Of a stretch of DNA of 64,000 nucleotides, positions 38,097 to 47,800 are shown piece by piece. Source of the DNA: Botryosphaeria dothidea (Eukaryota > Ascomycota > Dothideomycetes > Botryosphaeriales > Botryosphaeriaceae); the NCBI GenBank assembly GCA_011503125.2, contig WWBZ02000033.1, positions 1 to 64,000 on the forward strand, given 5' to 3'. Under the pieces are notes generated by a model. It was not told the DNA's origin. It did not search any database and saw nothing but the letters and a program-made list of their open reading frames with translations. The translations under genes and the position numbers were made by a program. Numbering within the stretch: position 1 is the stretch's first letter; each line of letters opens with the position of its first letter.

Positions 38097-38346
38097 TATA
38101 ATAGCTTATATCCGGTGTACTCGCGGAAATATAGTAGTATTACTATCTACGAGAAGACTAAGCTAAAGAGAAAAGAAAGAAAGGTTTAAGTAAGATAGCG
38201 CTGCTTATATATCTCTCTAGAGTCTCTTTTACTAGTAGCGAGTTATAGGGTTTTCTTATTAAGCTTCGTTAAGCTTTAGGGTCCTCTTAACCTAAGGTCT
38301 CGCCGTAGGATCTATCTAAGGCACCCTTAGGATTTAAACCGTAACA
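38097..38346 (-). repeat. Gypsy B 5' LTR
   Basis: This 250-bp copy keeps the unmutated TGTTACG end on the minus strand (GTAACA on plus), whereas the other copy reads GTAATA. Confidence 0.92.
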
Positions 38347-38552
38347 CCTAACTTCTTTTTCTAGTTCTATAGTCTATTTCTAGTTCTAGAGAAGGGCTAT
38401 TCTAGTTACTTTATCCGGTATAAAGATTCTAACGTCTCTACTAGAGAGCTTCTTAGTAGTAAGTACTTTCTTATACGCCTAGCTTTTTCCTATCTAAATC
38501 TTTCTAATAATTATCTTATTTAAGAGCTTAGCTATTTCTTATCTATTTATTA
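38347..38552 (-). mobile_element. LINE L3, ORF1 part, right of Gypsy B
   Basis: It starts at CCTAACTTC, matching L2 from about 24,866, and continues until the SINE insertion at 38,553. Confidence 0.8.
38540..38552. repeat. Target-site duplication of SINE copy 2 (left)
   Basis: TATCTATTTATTA is repeated exactly at 39,075-39,087. The uninterrupted L2 copy has one such site (near 25,050). Confidence 0.9.
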
Positions 38553-39074
38553 GGCGGGGTAGTATATTAGTAGGGTATACTTCTACGGTAATCTAGCCTT
38601 TTTAGGGTAGTATAGATTCTAAGTTTAAATCTTAGACCGCTTACCTACTCGTAGTATATACGTCTTACGTTAAAAGTATACGTACCCGCGTTCTCTCTAG
38701 CGGTAATAAGAGGGAGAAGAGCTAGCTAGGCGCTTCTAAAAATAAATTTTAAGAGCGCTTTACTAGCGCTTATAAATAGATAAGCCGGAACTTCTTATAG
38801 CTTAGTCTTAAGATTTATAGTTATCTCTCTCTATAGTTTCTCTCTCTTAGCTACTCTTCCTACTTTAGATACCGTTACCGGTATATAGAAAAAAACTATA
38901 CTAAATAGAGTATTTACGGATACTACTATTATAGATAGAAAAGGTTTTTACCTAGGCTATTCTAAGAAAGTAGCTACGGTTTCCCCTTCTATATATACTC
39001 TTATAGATAGCTATAGCTATATAGACCCTTCGGAGAGCTAAATTAGTTTAATTAAATTTATCTATCTATCTATC
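38553..39074 (+). mobile_element. SINE-like element, copy 2
   Basis: This 522-bp insertion in LINE ORF1 is bounded by a perfect 13-bp target duplication. Its head GGCGGGGTAGTATATTAG is followed by a T-arm-like hairpin at 38,619-38,635 (CTAAG, loop TTTAAAT, CTTAG) that contains GTTTAAATC. Before RIP this could be a GTTCAAATC pol III B box. The following ACCGCTT can pair with AGGCGGG at the head like an acceptor stem. The body has no coding potential. The tail AAATTTATCTATCTATCTATC is shared with the LINE family, which suggests mobilisation by that LINE. Confidence 0.8.
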
Positions 39075-39655
39075 TATCTATTTATTATCTCTAGAAAGTA
39101 GAGAATAAGTTTAGTAGTAGCTAGAAGGGTAGAAGGCTTCGGAGCTACTTAGGCTATAATTTATACCTAGCTATAAGTATTAGATATAGATATAGAGATA
39201 GTCTAGATACGGTTAACTATCTTTTATATCTATTAGACCTCTTTAAAAATATTCTTAAGGCCTAGCTTCTTAGTAGCTATCTTCTAGTAGATAGTAATAT
39301 AATTCTAGAAGATTATCTTAGTAATATCGAGAAAATTTTTTACCTAGCTAGAGAGAACTAAAGAAAGACTAGCGGATATTTATAGGGCTTAGAGGAGGGT
39401 ATCTATTATTTTTAAGACTCTCTTAACGTATTCTACGCTATACTAGGTACTCTACGGTTTCTTAGAGATATATTAGAGCTAGATAGAGGTAGTTACTAGA
39501 AGAGGCTATTCGCCTCTTCCTATATTCTCTATATTAACTACTTCGCGGCTATAGTTATCTTAAGTACTATTTTAGAACTCGCGAAGTTTAGAAGAGTTTC
39601 TAGAATCCTCTCCCGGCGCCGTAGCTTAAAATTAATTTTTTAGTATAGTTATATT
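39075..39655 (-). mobile_element. LINE L3, ORF1 5' part
   Basis: It continues from the SINE target duplication to the LINE 5' end (minus strand begins near the CTACGGCGCCGG box at about 39,610-39,635). It aligns with L2 25,050-25,630. RIP-type mutated. Confidence 0.8.
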
Positions 39656-39768
39656 TCTAAGAGGTAGTTACTAATATACTTACTAAACTATTATCTAAAT
39701 TAAAGTTTAAATATTTTATTAATTAAATTAGACTTTATAAGTAATCTAAATTATAAAGTCTTAATTTT
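39656..39768 (+). mobile_element. Degenerate Copia pol C-terminus
   Basis: A short plus-strand reading (VTNILTKLLSKLKFKYFIN) matches the pattern at the end of Copia RNase H, compare MIADGLTKPLPLTKF in the intact Copia of this window. It directly precedes a sequence with LTR-like ends. It belongs to another, RIP-killed Copia family. Confidence 0.6.
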
Positions 39769-39967
39769 ATTACGATAGTAGCGGTATAGAGATAGCTTAT
39801 AGAAAGATATTCTATAGTTCTACCTACCGTAACTATACTAGAAGATATACGTATAGATTACGTACTATACTAGTTCTATCTAGAAAGGCCTAGTAGCCCT
39901 TAACTAGTCTACTTATCTAGTATTACCGGATAACTAAACTACGGCTAGTATAGCTATTTTCTTAATA
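39769..39967 (+). repeat. Copia-type LTR (copy 3 of 3, most complete)
   Basis: This roughly 199-bp sequence runs from TATTACG to CTTAATA after a Copia pol end. The ends fit TGTTA...TAACA after RIP. Its right 130-170 bp recur at 1,485 and 27,026. Confidence 0.6.
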
Positions 39968-40140
39968 AATTTTATATTTTATTATTTTATTTTTATATTA
40001 CTATATTTTTTATTTAGTAATTAGTCTAGAGATAATTAATCTAGAGGGTATAATAGAAAATAAGCTTAATTACCTCCGTTATTTATTATTAGATAGTATA
40101 TTAGCTTAGTTATTTATTCTAAGACGTCTTAGGGAGCAAT
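39968..40140. other. AT-rich border between repeat block and gene island
   Basis: About 170 bp rich in A and T with no recognised content. CA and TG are almost absent up to about 40,130, and from there normal sequence starts. A perfect 14-bp palindrome CTAAGACGTCTTAG lies at 40,119-40,132, exactly at the change. Confidence 0.6.
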
Positions 40141-43100
40141 ACCACGAGCGCCTTAGCGACCAAGCAATCATGTCATTCATTCATCGATTCCGACCGATCA
40201 AGCGCAAATTCCATCAGGATGCTTTTTTTTATGACGTAAATGCGAAATTGTATAGACGTCTGTCTTATTTGACGACTAAAGTGGACCCCGAACCGACAAA
40301 ACAAGCTTTACTACTACTCGCTTTTATCAGGACGGCATGTCTCCTCCTCCTCCCTCTCCTCCTGCCTCTCTTCCTTCTTTAGCTCTAAAAGCATCTTCCC
40401 TCCCTCAGCTCTGACCACTTTCCCCACCAGTCCATCCATCTTCTACCCAGCAAACCCAAGCCCTGAATCAGAAGCCCATGCGTGGGATCGTCCCAACTCA
40501 GCCTGTTCACAGAATGTGCCGCTTTCAGCAATCGGGCAGCGGGATCTACATCCGTGCTCCACGCGCTCTGGGCTGAATATAGATTGGCTCCGCGTCAGAT
40601 GGTAGTGAGGACAACACTTGAGATGTGGTACATACAGACTAGACTGGGTTGTAGCGGTTGACGTGAGCGGTCGTCGATGTGAGCGATGCAGCACGGCACA
40701 GCTTGACTCAGCTAGGCTCAGGCGAAGCAAGGCCCAACCTTCAAGGAAAGAAGGGAAGGTGGAGGTGGAGGATTCACGTACATTCCAGCCAAGCAGCGTT
40801 CACTCCGGGCTTTTTGCTTTTCTTTCCCTCTCTCCTAACACGGCCCAGTACCCGCGTTCGTCATGATAAACACGAGCATGACGCTATGTATACGTACATG
40901 CACGCGAGGATGACGCGTGTAGGCTGCAGACCAAGTCAGATCGTTGGGCGGCGCCGGTGAGGCTGGCGACGGACAGGGGTTCTCTTTGGTAGATGACTGG
41001 TTGCTCGGTGACTGCTTGCGTGAATCTTGTTCTTTCTTTTCACTCTCTGGTAGCCCTGGTAGATTTAGTTCACGAATTGGTCAAATGATGCCCGATGATG
41101 GTTCGCAGATGCAATTTGTTGCCCTACGGAGTCTGTGTAACGTTGAAGGGGGTTTGTGGTCGGGTGGCGGCCTGAGGATAAGGGTTTATGGGGCGCGGAG
41201 CTGGTAGGTTAGGGTTCCTTAGGCGAATGCAGCTATGATGGGCATCGAGGCTGACGGGCATCGAGAACGGTTGGGTATCGACCTGCTAGGGTGGTGGTAG
41301 TGGACCTGATGTTGAATGATGAATAGGGCTGATAGAGGAGCGAAGTGGTACTGGATGCAGACGACTTATTGGAATGGTGCAGGTGTGGAAGATGGGAGAG
41401 ATGTGTATTGAGATGATGAAGATCTCGCAACGTGCAGGCGCCGGATGGAGGCAATCGTTGGACGATGATGTATTGGCGTGACGTAAGTACTGCAGAATTG
41501 TGGGTTTAGAGGGTGCAGAAATTGGAAAATGGTACGATTCTCTGATGCGGATGGCGGAAGAAGCATGCGGTGATGGAATAGGCTGGGCTTAACGACGTTG
41601 TACTGTGTTGAGAACGAGCTGCATTAGAAAAGTGGCGCCGGACCGTTCCTTCGTAGCAGCCAAACCACGCTCGAGGAAGGGATTCGCTAACATGAGGCGC
41701 AGTCCTAGCCAAAGCGGAGACTGCACGTGCGAGCCGTGCTCTCTGCCATCATTTGGGCCGGAGTGCATCTCGAATTGCCCATATTGACTTGTGCGTCAGG
41801 AAGGCGCGGATCCTCCTGGCCGCGGGCGCTGCCGAAAGGCACGAGTCCGAGTCTATGTCGCACGGCTGGCACGACGCCACGGACGGAGTTGCAAGCGAAA
41901 GCCAATCTGCCAGACGGATTTCTCGCACCCTGGACCATGGTGCGCCCGCCGTGGTAGTCTGCGTGACCAGAGACTGCGGGCGCTAAGGGGGCAGCGGGGA
42001 TTCTTTTGCTTTCGTCCCCTTTTCTCGCCACGTGCACGCACGGGGAATCGCAGGCATGACTCCACATTCGTCGCTTGTACCGCCGGGAACCTACCGCCTA
42101 CGCGAATCGGCTCCACGCCCTCTTTTAGCCCCGAGCCGCCGGGAACCTGCTGCTTCCACAAGCCGACGCAAGATCCTGCACCATGCCGCGCCTGCCAGGG
42201 CCCGCAGCACAACCCACCGCTCCCGGGCGCTCGCGGGCAATGGACCCACTGAGTACAACCCGACATGTCACAACTGCGCAGCCTTGCCCGCCCATGCCTG
42301 GCGCCCCCGATCGCCGCACCTAAGCTCTTTTTCCAGGCTCGGCAGGACCAAGAGTGTGCGGTTGCTGTAGGCCTGGTAAACGCCCAATGCCAATCGCCGT
42401 TGAGATTGCTTAGCACTGCCTCTTCAAGAAAACTTTGCTGATCATTAAGCCCGAGCGCTATACGAGTGCGCTTAGCCGCTGCAAACATGTTTGTCCCAGC
42501 CTGTGTTGCCTTGCTGCCCGTTTCTCACCTCGGCCTCCTGTATTGGCACCACTGGCTTCAATGCCTCTGCTACTGGAGGAAGGTCATGCTGTATCGGGCG
42601 ACTGTGTAGCATCGATAATCAGGTCTCAATCGACAGTCATGGTTTTGCAGCATGTATCGACGCTCTGCACATGCTTCATGCGGCAAGCTTTGTGATGGAA
42701 GCAACATGGCCTTGTCTAATCCCATCACTGCCGAAGGACTTATCAAGGGAAAAAGACCCACATCCTTGATCCCTCTTCTCCACAATTTCGTTCATAGTGG
42801 GATTTCCACGATAGCACCGCTGGGCTACTCCTCTTGCCACCCAAATCACCCGAAGTAGCTGCATCTTTGACCCCGCTTGGTCCTCCAGCACTTCATTCGG
42901 TGGCCAATCCGAGACATCGCCAAGTCGTACAGCTTTGACTTCTCAGGTCCACCGGCTCCCACCCCAGAAATCGAGTATAAACATCGCAAATCGACTCGTA
43001 GAAGGGCTTAGGCGGTAAGTGATCCGTTTTGAAACGAGATGCCCCGTCAGAAGATCTTGTTCTAAAGACATACCAGATATCTGATTATATTGTAGGTCAC

Positions 43101-43149
43101 TATGAAAATTACCGAAACCTCTGAAATCAATGCCAAGCCTCGTGCTTGC
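40141..43149. other. Island sequence without a recognisable gene
   Basis: Three kilobases of ordinary, unmutated sequence. Several ORFs of 60-210 codons overlap one another on both strands (densest at 41,700-42,490, where GC is high). None shows a recognised domain, and overlapping frames in GC-rich DNA are expected by chance. A 48-codon open stretch on plus at about 42,870-43,013 (ending RDIAKSYSFDFSGPPAP...RRRA) reads like protein but has no start and no match I recognise. A gene with many introns or a decayed gene cannot be excluded. Confidence 0.5.
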
Positions 43150-44093
43150 TCAGTTCTCTGCCCTCTCAACCAGTCTCATGACGGCTGCGCTAAGCTCTCC
43201 CAGAGTGACGGCGTCTCTAGGCACCGTATGACCTTTGCCGTGGTCGAACAGCTCTGCGGTACTGTCCTCGCAGAGGTTAAACAGCGCCATGGCTCCATGA
43301 ATGTACGGATCGTGGCAGCCGACGACGTGGCAAGTCGGAATGTCAATCACATGGTCGCACTCATCAGCTAGCAGCGCATGCACTTCACCGTTCTCCATCT
43401 TAAGCGGAGGCCACCCCGCTAGAAAGATGGCAGCCTAGCAAATCCTTTAATACAAACCCGGAAACAAGTTACCACCTGAAAGGACACTCAGACACTCACT
43501 TTGATTCGACGAGGGATTCCGTGTTTCTCAGCACGGCGACACTCCTCTAAGATGAGGCTGGCCGCGGTGGTGGCGCCTTCGGAGTAACCAAGAATGCCCT
43601 ATCGATACTAAGATCAGCCTTCTGATTTCTTTGCTTGGTCGTCAGAAGGCCACGTACCTCGATTTCCGGGTCGGCATTGATAACGTCAAACAAGTGGTCG
43701 AGGGCCTTGCACAGTTTCCTCTCGGTGGAGGCGGCACTCTGGCTGCCGAACAGGCGCCGCATTGTGTCCTCTGCGGTGATTCCATCAGGAAAGTCACGGA
43801 TCTTCTCGACAATGTCCTCGAATCCCTCTATGCCGTCGAATTCGACAAAGCGGAACAGTGGACCGGGGCCAAAGTAGTCCTCAAAGCCAGGCGGGGGCTT
43901 CGCAGGTACGGTACCCTGGGTCCACACAAAGTCGACGATGCCCGTCTTCTCACATTCCATGGCAAAGGGGTCCAGTTGGACCTTAAAGTTCTGCATGAAG
44001 TAATGAGCATGAGCCGTGTCGCCTGAAGGCGCAGATGAATGGGCTACGTACCGTTGCGCTGCTATAGGCGCCAGGGAGACAGAGAAACTTCAT
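43150..44093 (-). CDS. FSH-family serine hydrolase (LovG-like), probable polyketide-releasing enzyme
   Basis: Four exons give a 252-aa protein: 44,052-44,093, 43,658-43,990, 43,500-43,598 and 43,150-43,434. All three introns (61, 59 and 65 bp) have GT...AG ends and keep phase 0. The N-terminus MKFLCLPGAYSSAT is the usual FSH start (family: MKxLCLHG). The nucleophile elbow GYSEG follows the second intron (ILGYSEGATTAA). The acid is in VVGCHDPY and the catalytic histidine in GKGHTVPRD, so the alpha/beta-hydrolase triad is complete and the length is normal. LovG of this family releases the product of the highly reducing PKS LovB. This gene is divergent from a PKS that lacks a release domain, hence the proposed role. 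A stand-alone esterase role remains possible. Confidence 0.9.
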
Positions 44094-44880
44094 AGCTAGT
44101 TGGTAGAAAGTAACAGTGTGGCGATAAAGTGATCGTTAAGATAATTTTTGAGGTGCGGAGTGACGGCTCTGTTATTTAGCTTGACACGTGCGGGGAGGGA
44201 GAACATGCCTCGTCTCCCTCTACCTGCGTGGAGGGTTTCGGAGTAGAAGCAGCATGTCCAAGGATCCACCGGAGCAAGAGGGGCTGAGCTTGATGCAACA
44301 TGAGGTAGAGCTTATCATTACGTAGCCATCTCAGCCGCAACCTCGTTCACGCTAGCTGATACAGACCAGCTGAACTACGCCACCCTGACCCCTGAGCCTG
44401 TCCAGCCATGCCTGTACTCCAATATGTCTACGGCAGTAGATGTTGCTGTGTCTGATCCCGACCGTTGGGCATTAGTGAGCCTTGTCACCATTCAGGCCTT
44501 AGATCAACATTACATGCGGCGCGGCACCACCGACAGCCAGAAACTGGCCTAGCACAGAGCGGCCCCTACCCAACCCTCGCGCGCTCCCTGTCTCGAGGCC
44601 TCGGCCGCTCTCAATTCGGCGCCTCTCGAATTGCTTGCCTGCCGCTATTATGATACTGGCACTTCGGGCGATACCGTTTCCGGGGCCCAGCACTCGCATC
44701 ATCTTGCCACCACAGCAGAGATAAATAGAGCGTGACGACGCTTACTTACGAAGCCATCGCATCGACGATATTACTTCTTTCTTCTCTGCTTTCTCCACAG
44801 CTGCTACTCCTCTTAAATTCTCTAAGCCTTACTCTCTCCTCTTCCCTTCCAACACCTTAGGAAGCAGAACCCGCGCTGCC
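44094..44880. promoter_or_regulatory. Shared divergent promoter of hydrolase and PKS
   Basis: The 787 bp separate the two start codons, so both genes may be controlled together. On the PKS side there is ATAAATA at 44,721-44,727 and a long C/T-rich stretch at about 44,766-44,865, typical of fungal transcription start regions. The PKS ATG at 44,881 has a favourable context (GCTGCCATGG). CGGCACCACCG at 44,522-44,532 is a CGG-N5-CCG inverted triplet pair of the kind bound by Zn2Cys6 regulators. A single match may be chance. Confidence 0.55.
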
Positions 44881-47800
44881 ATGGCTCAATCAGCACAGCA
44901 GGACAATCAGCCCACTCCCATTGCCATTATAGGCATGTCGTGCCGCCTGCCAGGGGATGTATCGACGCTCGAGGACTTCTGGCGTCTGATGTCCAGAGCC
45001 CGCAGCGGGTGGTCCGAGATCCCCAAGGACCGCTTCAGCAAGGAAGCCTACTGGCATCCTAATCCGGAGAAGAAGGGTTGCTTCAATACGGCTGGGGGTT
45101 ACTTCCTCAATCAGGACCTTGCCTGCTTTGACGCTCCCTTTTTCAATATCACTGCTCAAGAAGCGGCATCGTTAGGTGGATTCCCAACGCAAGCCTCAAT
45201 AACTTTTGCTAACTCTCTTATTAGACCCTCAGCAGCGCATCCTGCTTGAGTGCTCCTATGAGGCACTGGAGAATTCCGGTATCCCGAAAGAAGCCATCGT
45301 TGGCAAGAAAATCGGTGTCTTCGTTGGCGGTGCTGCCTCTGACTATCGTCTGGGCAACCTTCGGGATGCAGACTTTACCCCGATGTTCGACGCCACTGGC
45401 AACCACCAGTCGATTCTTTCCAACCGCATCTCATACTACTTCGATCTACGTGGCCCTAGCTTTACGGTTGACACGGCATGCTCGTCCAGCCTATACGCGC
45501 TACACCAGGCCGTCCAGAGTATACGGTCTGGCGAGTCGGAGCAGGCTATAGTTGCTGCTTGTCACATCAACCTTCTCCCTGATGATTTTGTGAGCATGTC
45601 GATGTCTAGGTATGTCATGATGTATGGCGTTAGTATCGCTGTGACTAACCAGTTGTAGGCTCTTTGCTGAAGAGGGTAAAACCTATGCGTTCGACCACCG
45701 TGCCAAGTCGGGGTTCGCTCGCGGCGAAGGTGCTGGATGCTTGGTCCTGAAGCCTCTCGACCAAGCACTCCGCGACAATGACAGGGTTCGCACGGTGATC
45801 GTCAACACCGGCGTGAACCAGGACGGCAGGACCGTCGGTAAGTTTTACAAGCGCACGCCGGAAGACCCTTCGCTAATACAGCACAGGCCTCTCTAGTCCT
45901 AATGGCGAGGCACAAGAGCGCTTGATGCGCGAGGTGTACGCTAACGCCAATATTAGCCCCGAAGACACTGGCTTTGTGGAAGCGCACGGTACCGGCACGA
46001 AAGTCGGAGATCCAATCGAAGCGACAGCCCTATACAATGTTTTCGGAAAGGGCCGCACCGCAAGACAACCATTGTACTTTGGATCTGTGAAGACTAATAT
46101 TGGCCATCTGGAGAACGCCAGCGGAGTGGTATCCACTATCAAGGCGGCAATGATGCTCGAGAAAGGTTTCATCCTACCGAATATTAATTTCGAGAAACCG
46201 AACGAGGAAATTTCCATGGCGGAATGGAATATGAAGGTGAGAAATGCTTAAGCGTTAAGCATGAATCTCCTAGCTCATGTGAATTTTTCCAGGTTCCGAC
46301 TTCCCAGCGGCCCTGGCCCATGGGCAAACGCTTCATCAGCATTAACAACTTCGGTTTCGGCGGGTCCAACGCCCATGCAGTTCTCGAGCGCCCACCCCCT
46401 CCTCCCAAGTCTTCTCTGATCAAGGAGAACGCCAATCCGACACTAAGGCTATTCGTCATCTCGGCCAATGATGAAGAGTCTGCGAAGAAGTCGGTGGACA
46501 ACCTCGGAATCTTCCTAGAGCAGCACCCCGAGGTGTTTCAGAAGTCGTTGACGCGCAACATTGCATACACGCTTTCTAAACGCCGGTCTCAATTACCTTG
46601 GAGAGTAGCGCTGACCGCCTCGTCCTCCAATGAGCTGGCCGTTGCTCTAAACAATCACGGTGCCAAGCCGACGCGGTGCTCACAGCCCCCTGACATCGCA
46701 TTTATCTTTACTGGGCAGGGTGCGCAATGGCCTCATATGGGACGTGAGCTTCTCGATAGCTATCCAGTCTTCGCCAACACAATTAAGTCCGCCGACGATT
46801 ACCTCAAGAGTATCAGTGCTGATTTCTCTCTGCTCGAGGAACTCTCGAGGGACAAGGAGACCTCACGGGTGGGCCAAGCGCATATCAGCCAGCCCATCTG
46901 CACGGCGGTGCAATTAGCTCTGACGGATCTCCTTAAATCCTGGAGGATCCAGCCATCGTCAGTCACAGGTCACTCCAGCGGAGAGATTGGTGCTGCGTAT
47001 GCCGCAGGGCTGCTCTCGCTTGAGTCCTCCATGGCTATTGCGTACCACAGAGGCCAGGCAGTCCTCAAGCTTAAGGAGCAGCATTCCGAGCTCAAGGGAG
47101 CCATGCTGGCAGTTGGAGTCGGTCCAGACGAAGTTCGCTCTATGCTTAGGAGGCTGCGTAAAGGCCAGGCTGTTGTGGCCTGCGAGAACTCGCCCGACTC
47201 GATAACTGCGTCTGGTGATGTGGAGGCAATCGAAGAGCTCGCGGCTGCTATTGAACAGAAGCAGCAGTTTAATAGGAGGCTCCGTGTTGATGTCGCTTAC
47301 CACTCACCTCACATGGGCCTAGTAGCTGAGGACTATCGAGCTGCCATTCAGGACATCAAGCCCCTACCGGACCAGACCGCGGCCTTCTACTCATCTCTGT
47401 ATGGGCAAAAAGCAGACGGATCCAGCCTAAACGTATCGTATTGGGTAGAGAACCTAGTACACCCCGTACTCTTCTCTACGTCTCTTCGTAAGCTCTGTGT
47501 CGATAGTACGCCGGGCGTTCTTATTGAAATCGGGCCACACACAGCTCTCGAAGGCCCTATCAAGCAGACCATAAAACAGCTCGGCAAGCAAGCAAGTAAG
47601 ATTGCCTATATGGGATCTTTGGTCCGAGGTAGAGACGCCGTCATTACTTGCTTGGAACTTGCAGGCAAGCTGTACACGAAGGGCCATCGGCTCGACTTTG
47701 ATCAGATCAACTCGCCGAAGGAGGACATCAAGACGCCTACCTTCATTGCGGAGATGCCATCGTATCCCTGGTCACATCAGGCGAGGTACTGGACCGAATC

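Larger units (their letters stand above)
32541..38346 (-). mobile_element. Gypsy B, complete LTR element, moderately RIP-mutated
   Basis: This 5,806-bp element has 250-bp LTRs at both ends (minus strand: TGTTACGGTTTAAATCC...AAGCTATTATA). The minus-strand RT motif is YIDNILIF near 35,330 (RIP form of YIDDILIF). Integrase lies around 33,480-34,000 and a chromodomain-like stretch near 32,880-32,960 (KLYxVKxRGY). Scattered CA and TG remain at 33,400-35,100, so it is less mutated than its neighbours and probably younger. No reading frame survives. The left flank is Gypsy D gag but the right flank is LINE ORF1; see the findings. Confidence 0.88.

Noticed and set aside
10000..40000. Long AT-rich, gene-free block as a centromere
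   Set aside because: It lies next to a telomere and resolves into identifiable nested retroelements with LTRs and target duplications.
1485..40140. C to T changes as ordinary CpG methylation decay
   Set aside because: CpG is still frequent, whereas CpA and TpG are the dinucleotides that are missing.
40170..40382. 70-codon ORF ending in a leucine-rich run
   Set aside because: The leucines come from a CTC/CCT-rich stretch. No signal or domain beyond that.
41705..42488. Overlapping ORFs on both strands, up to 211 codons (41,853-42,488, minus)
   Set aside because: Several mutually overlapping frames in a GC-rich stretch, low-complexity composition, no recognised domain and no supporting intron pattern. 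Not enough for a gene call.
42435..42769. Overlapping 86- and 92-codon plus-strand ORFs, one with several cysteines
   Set aside because: No signal peptide and no regular cysteine spacing; read as chance ORFs.
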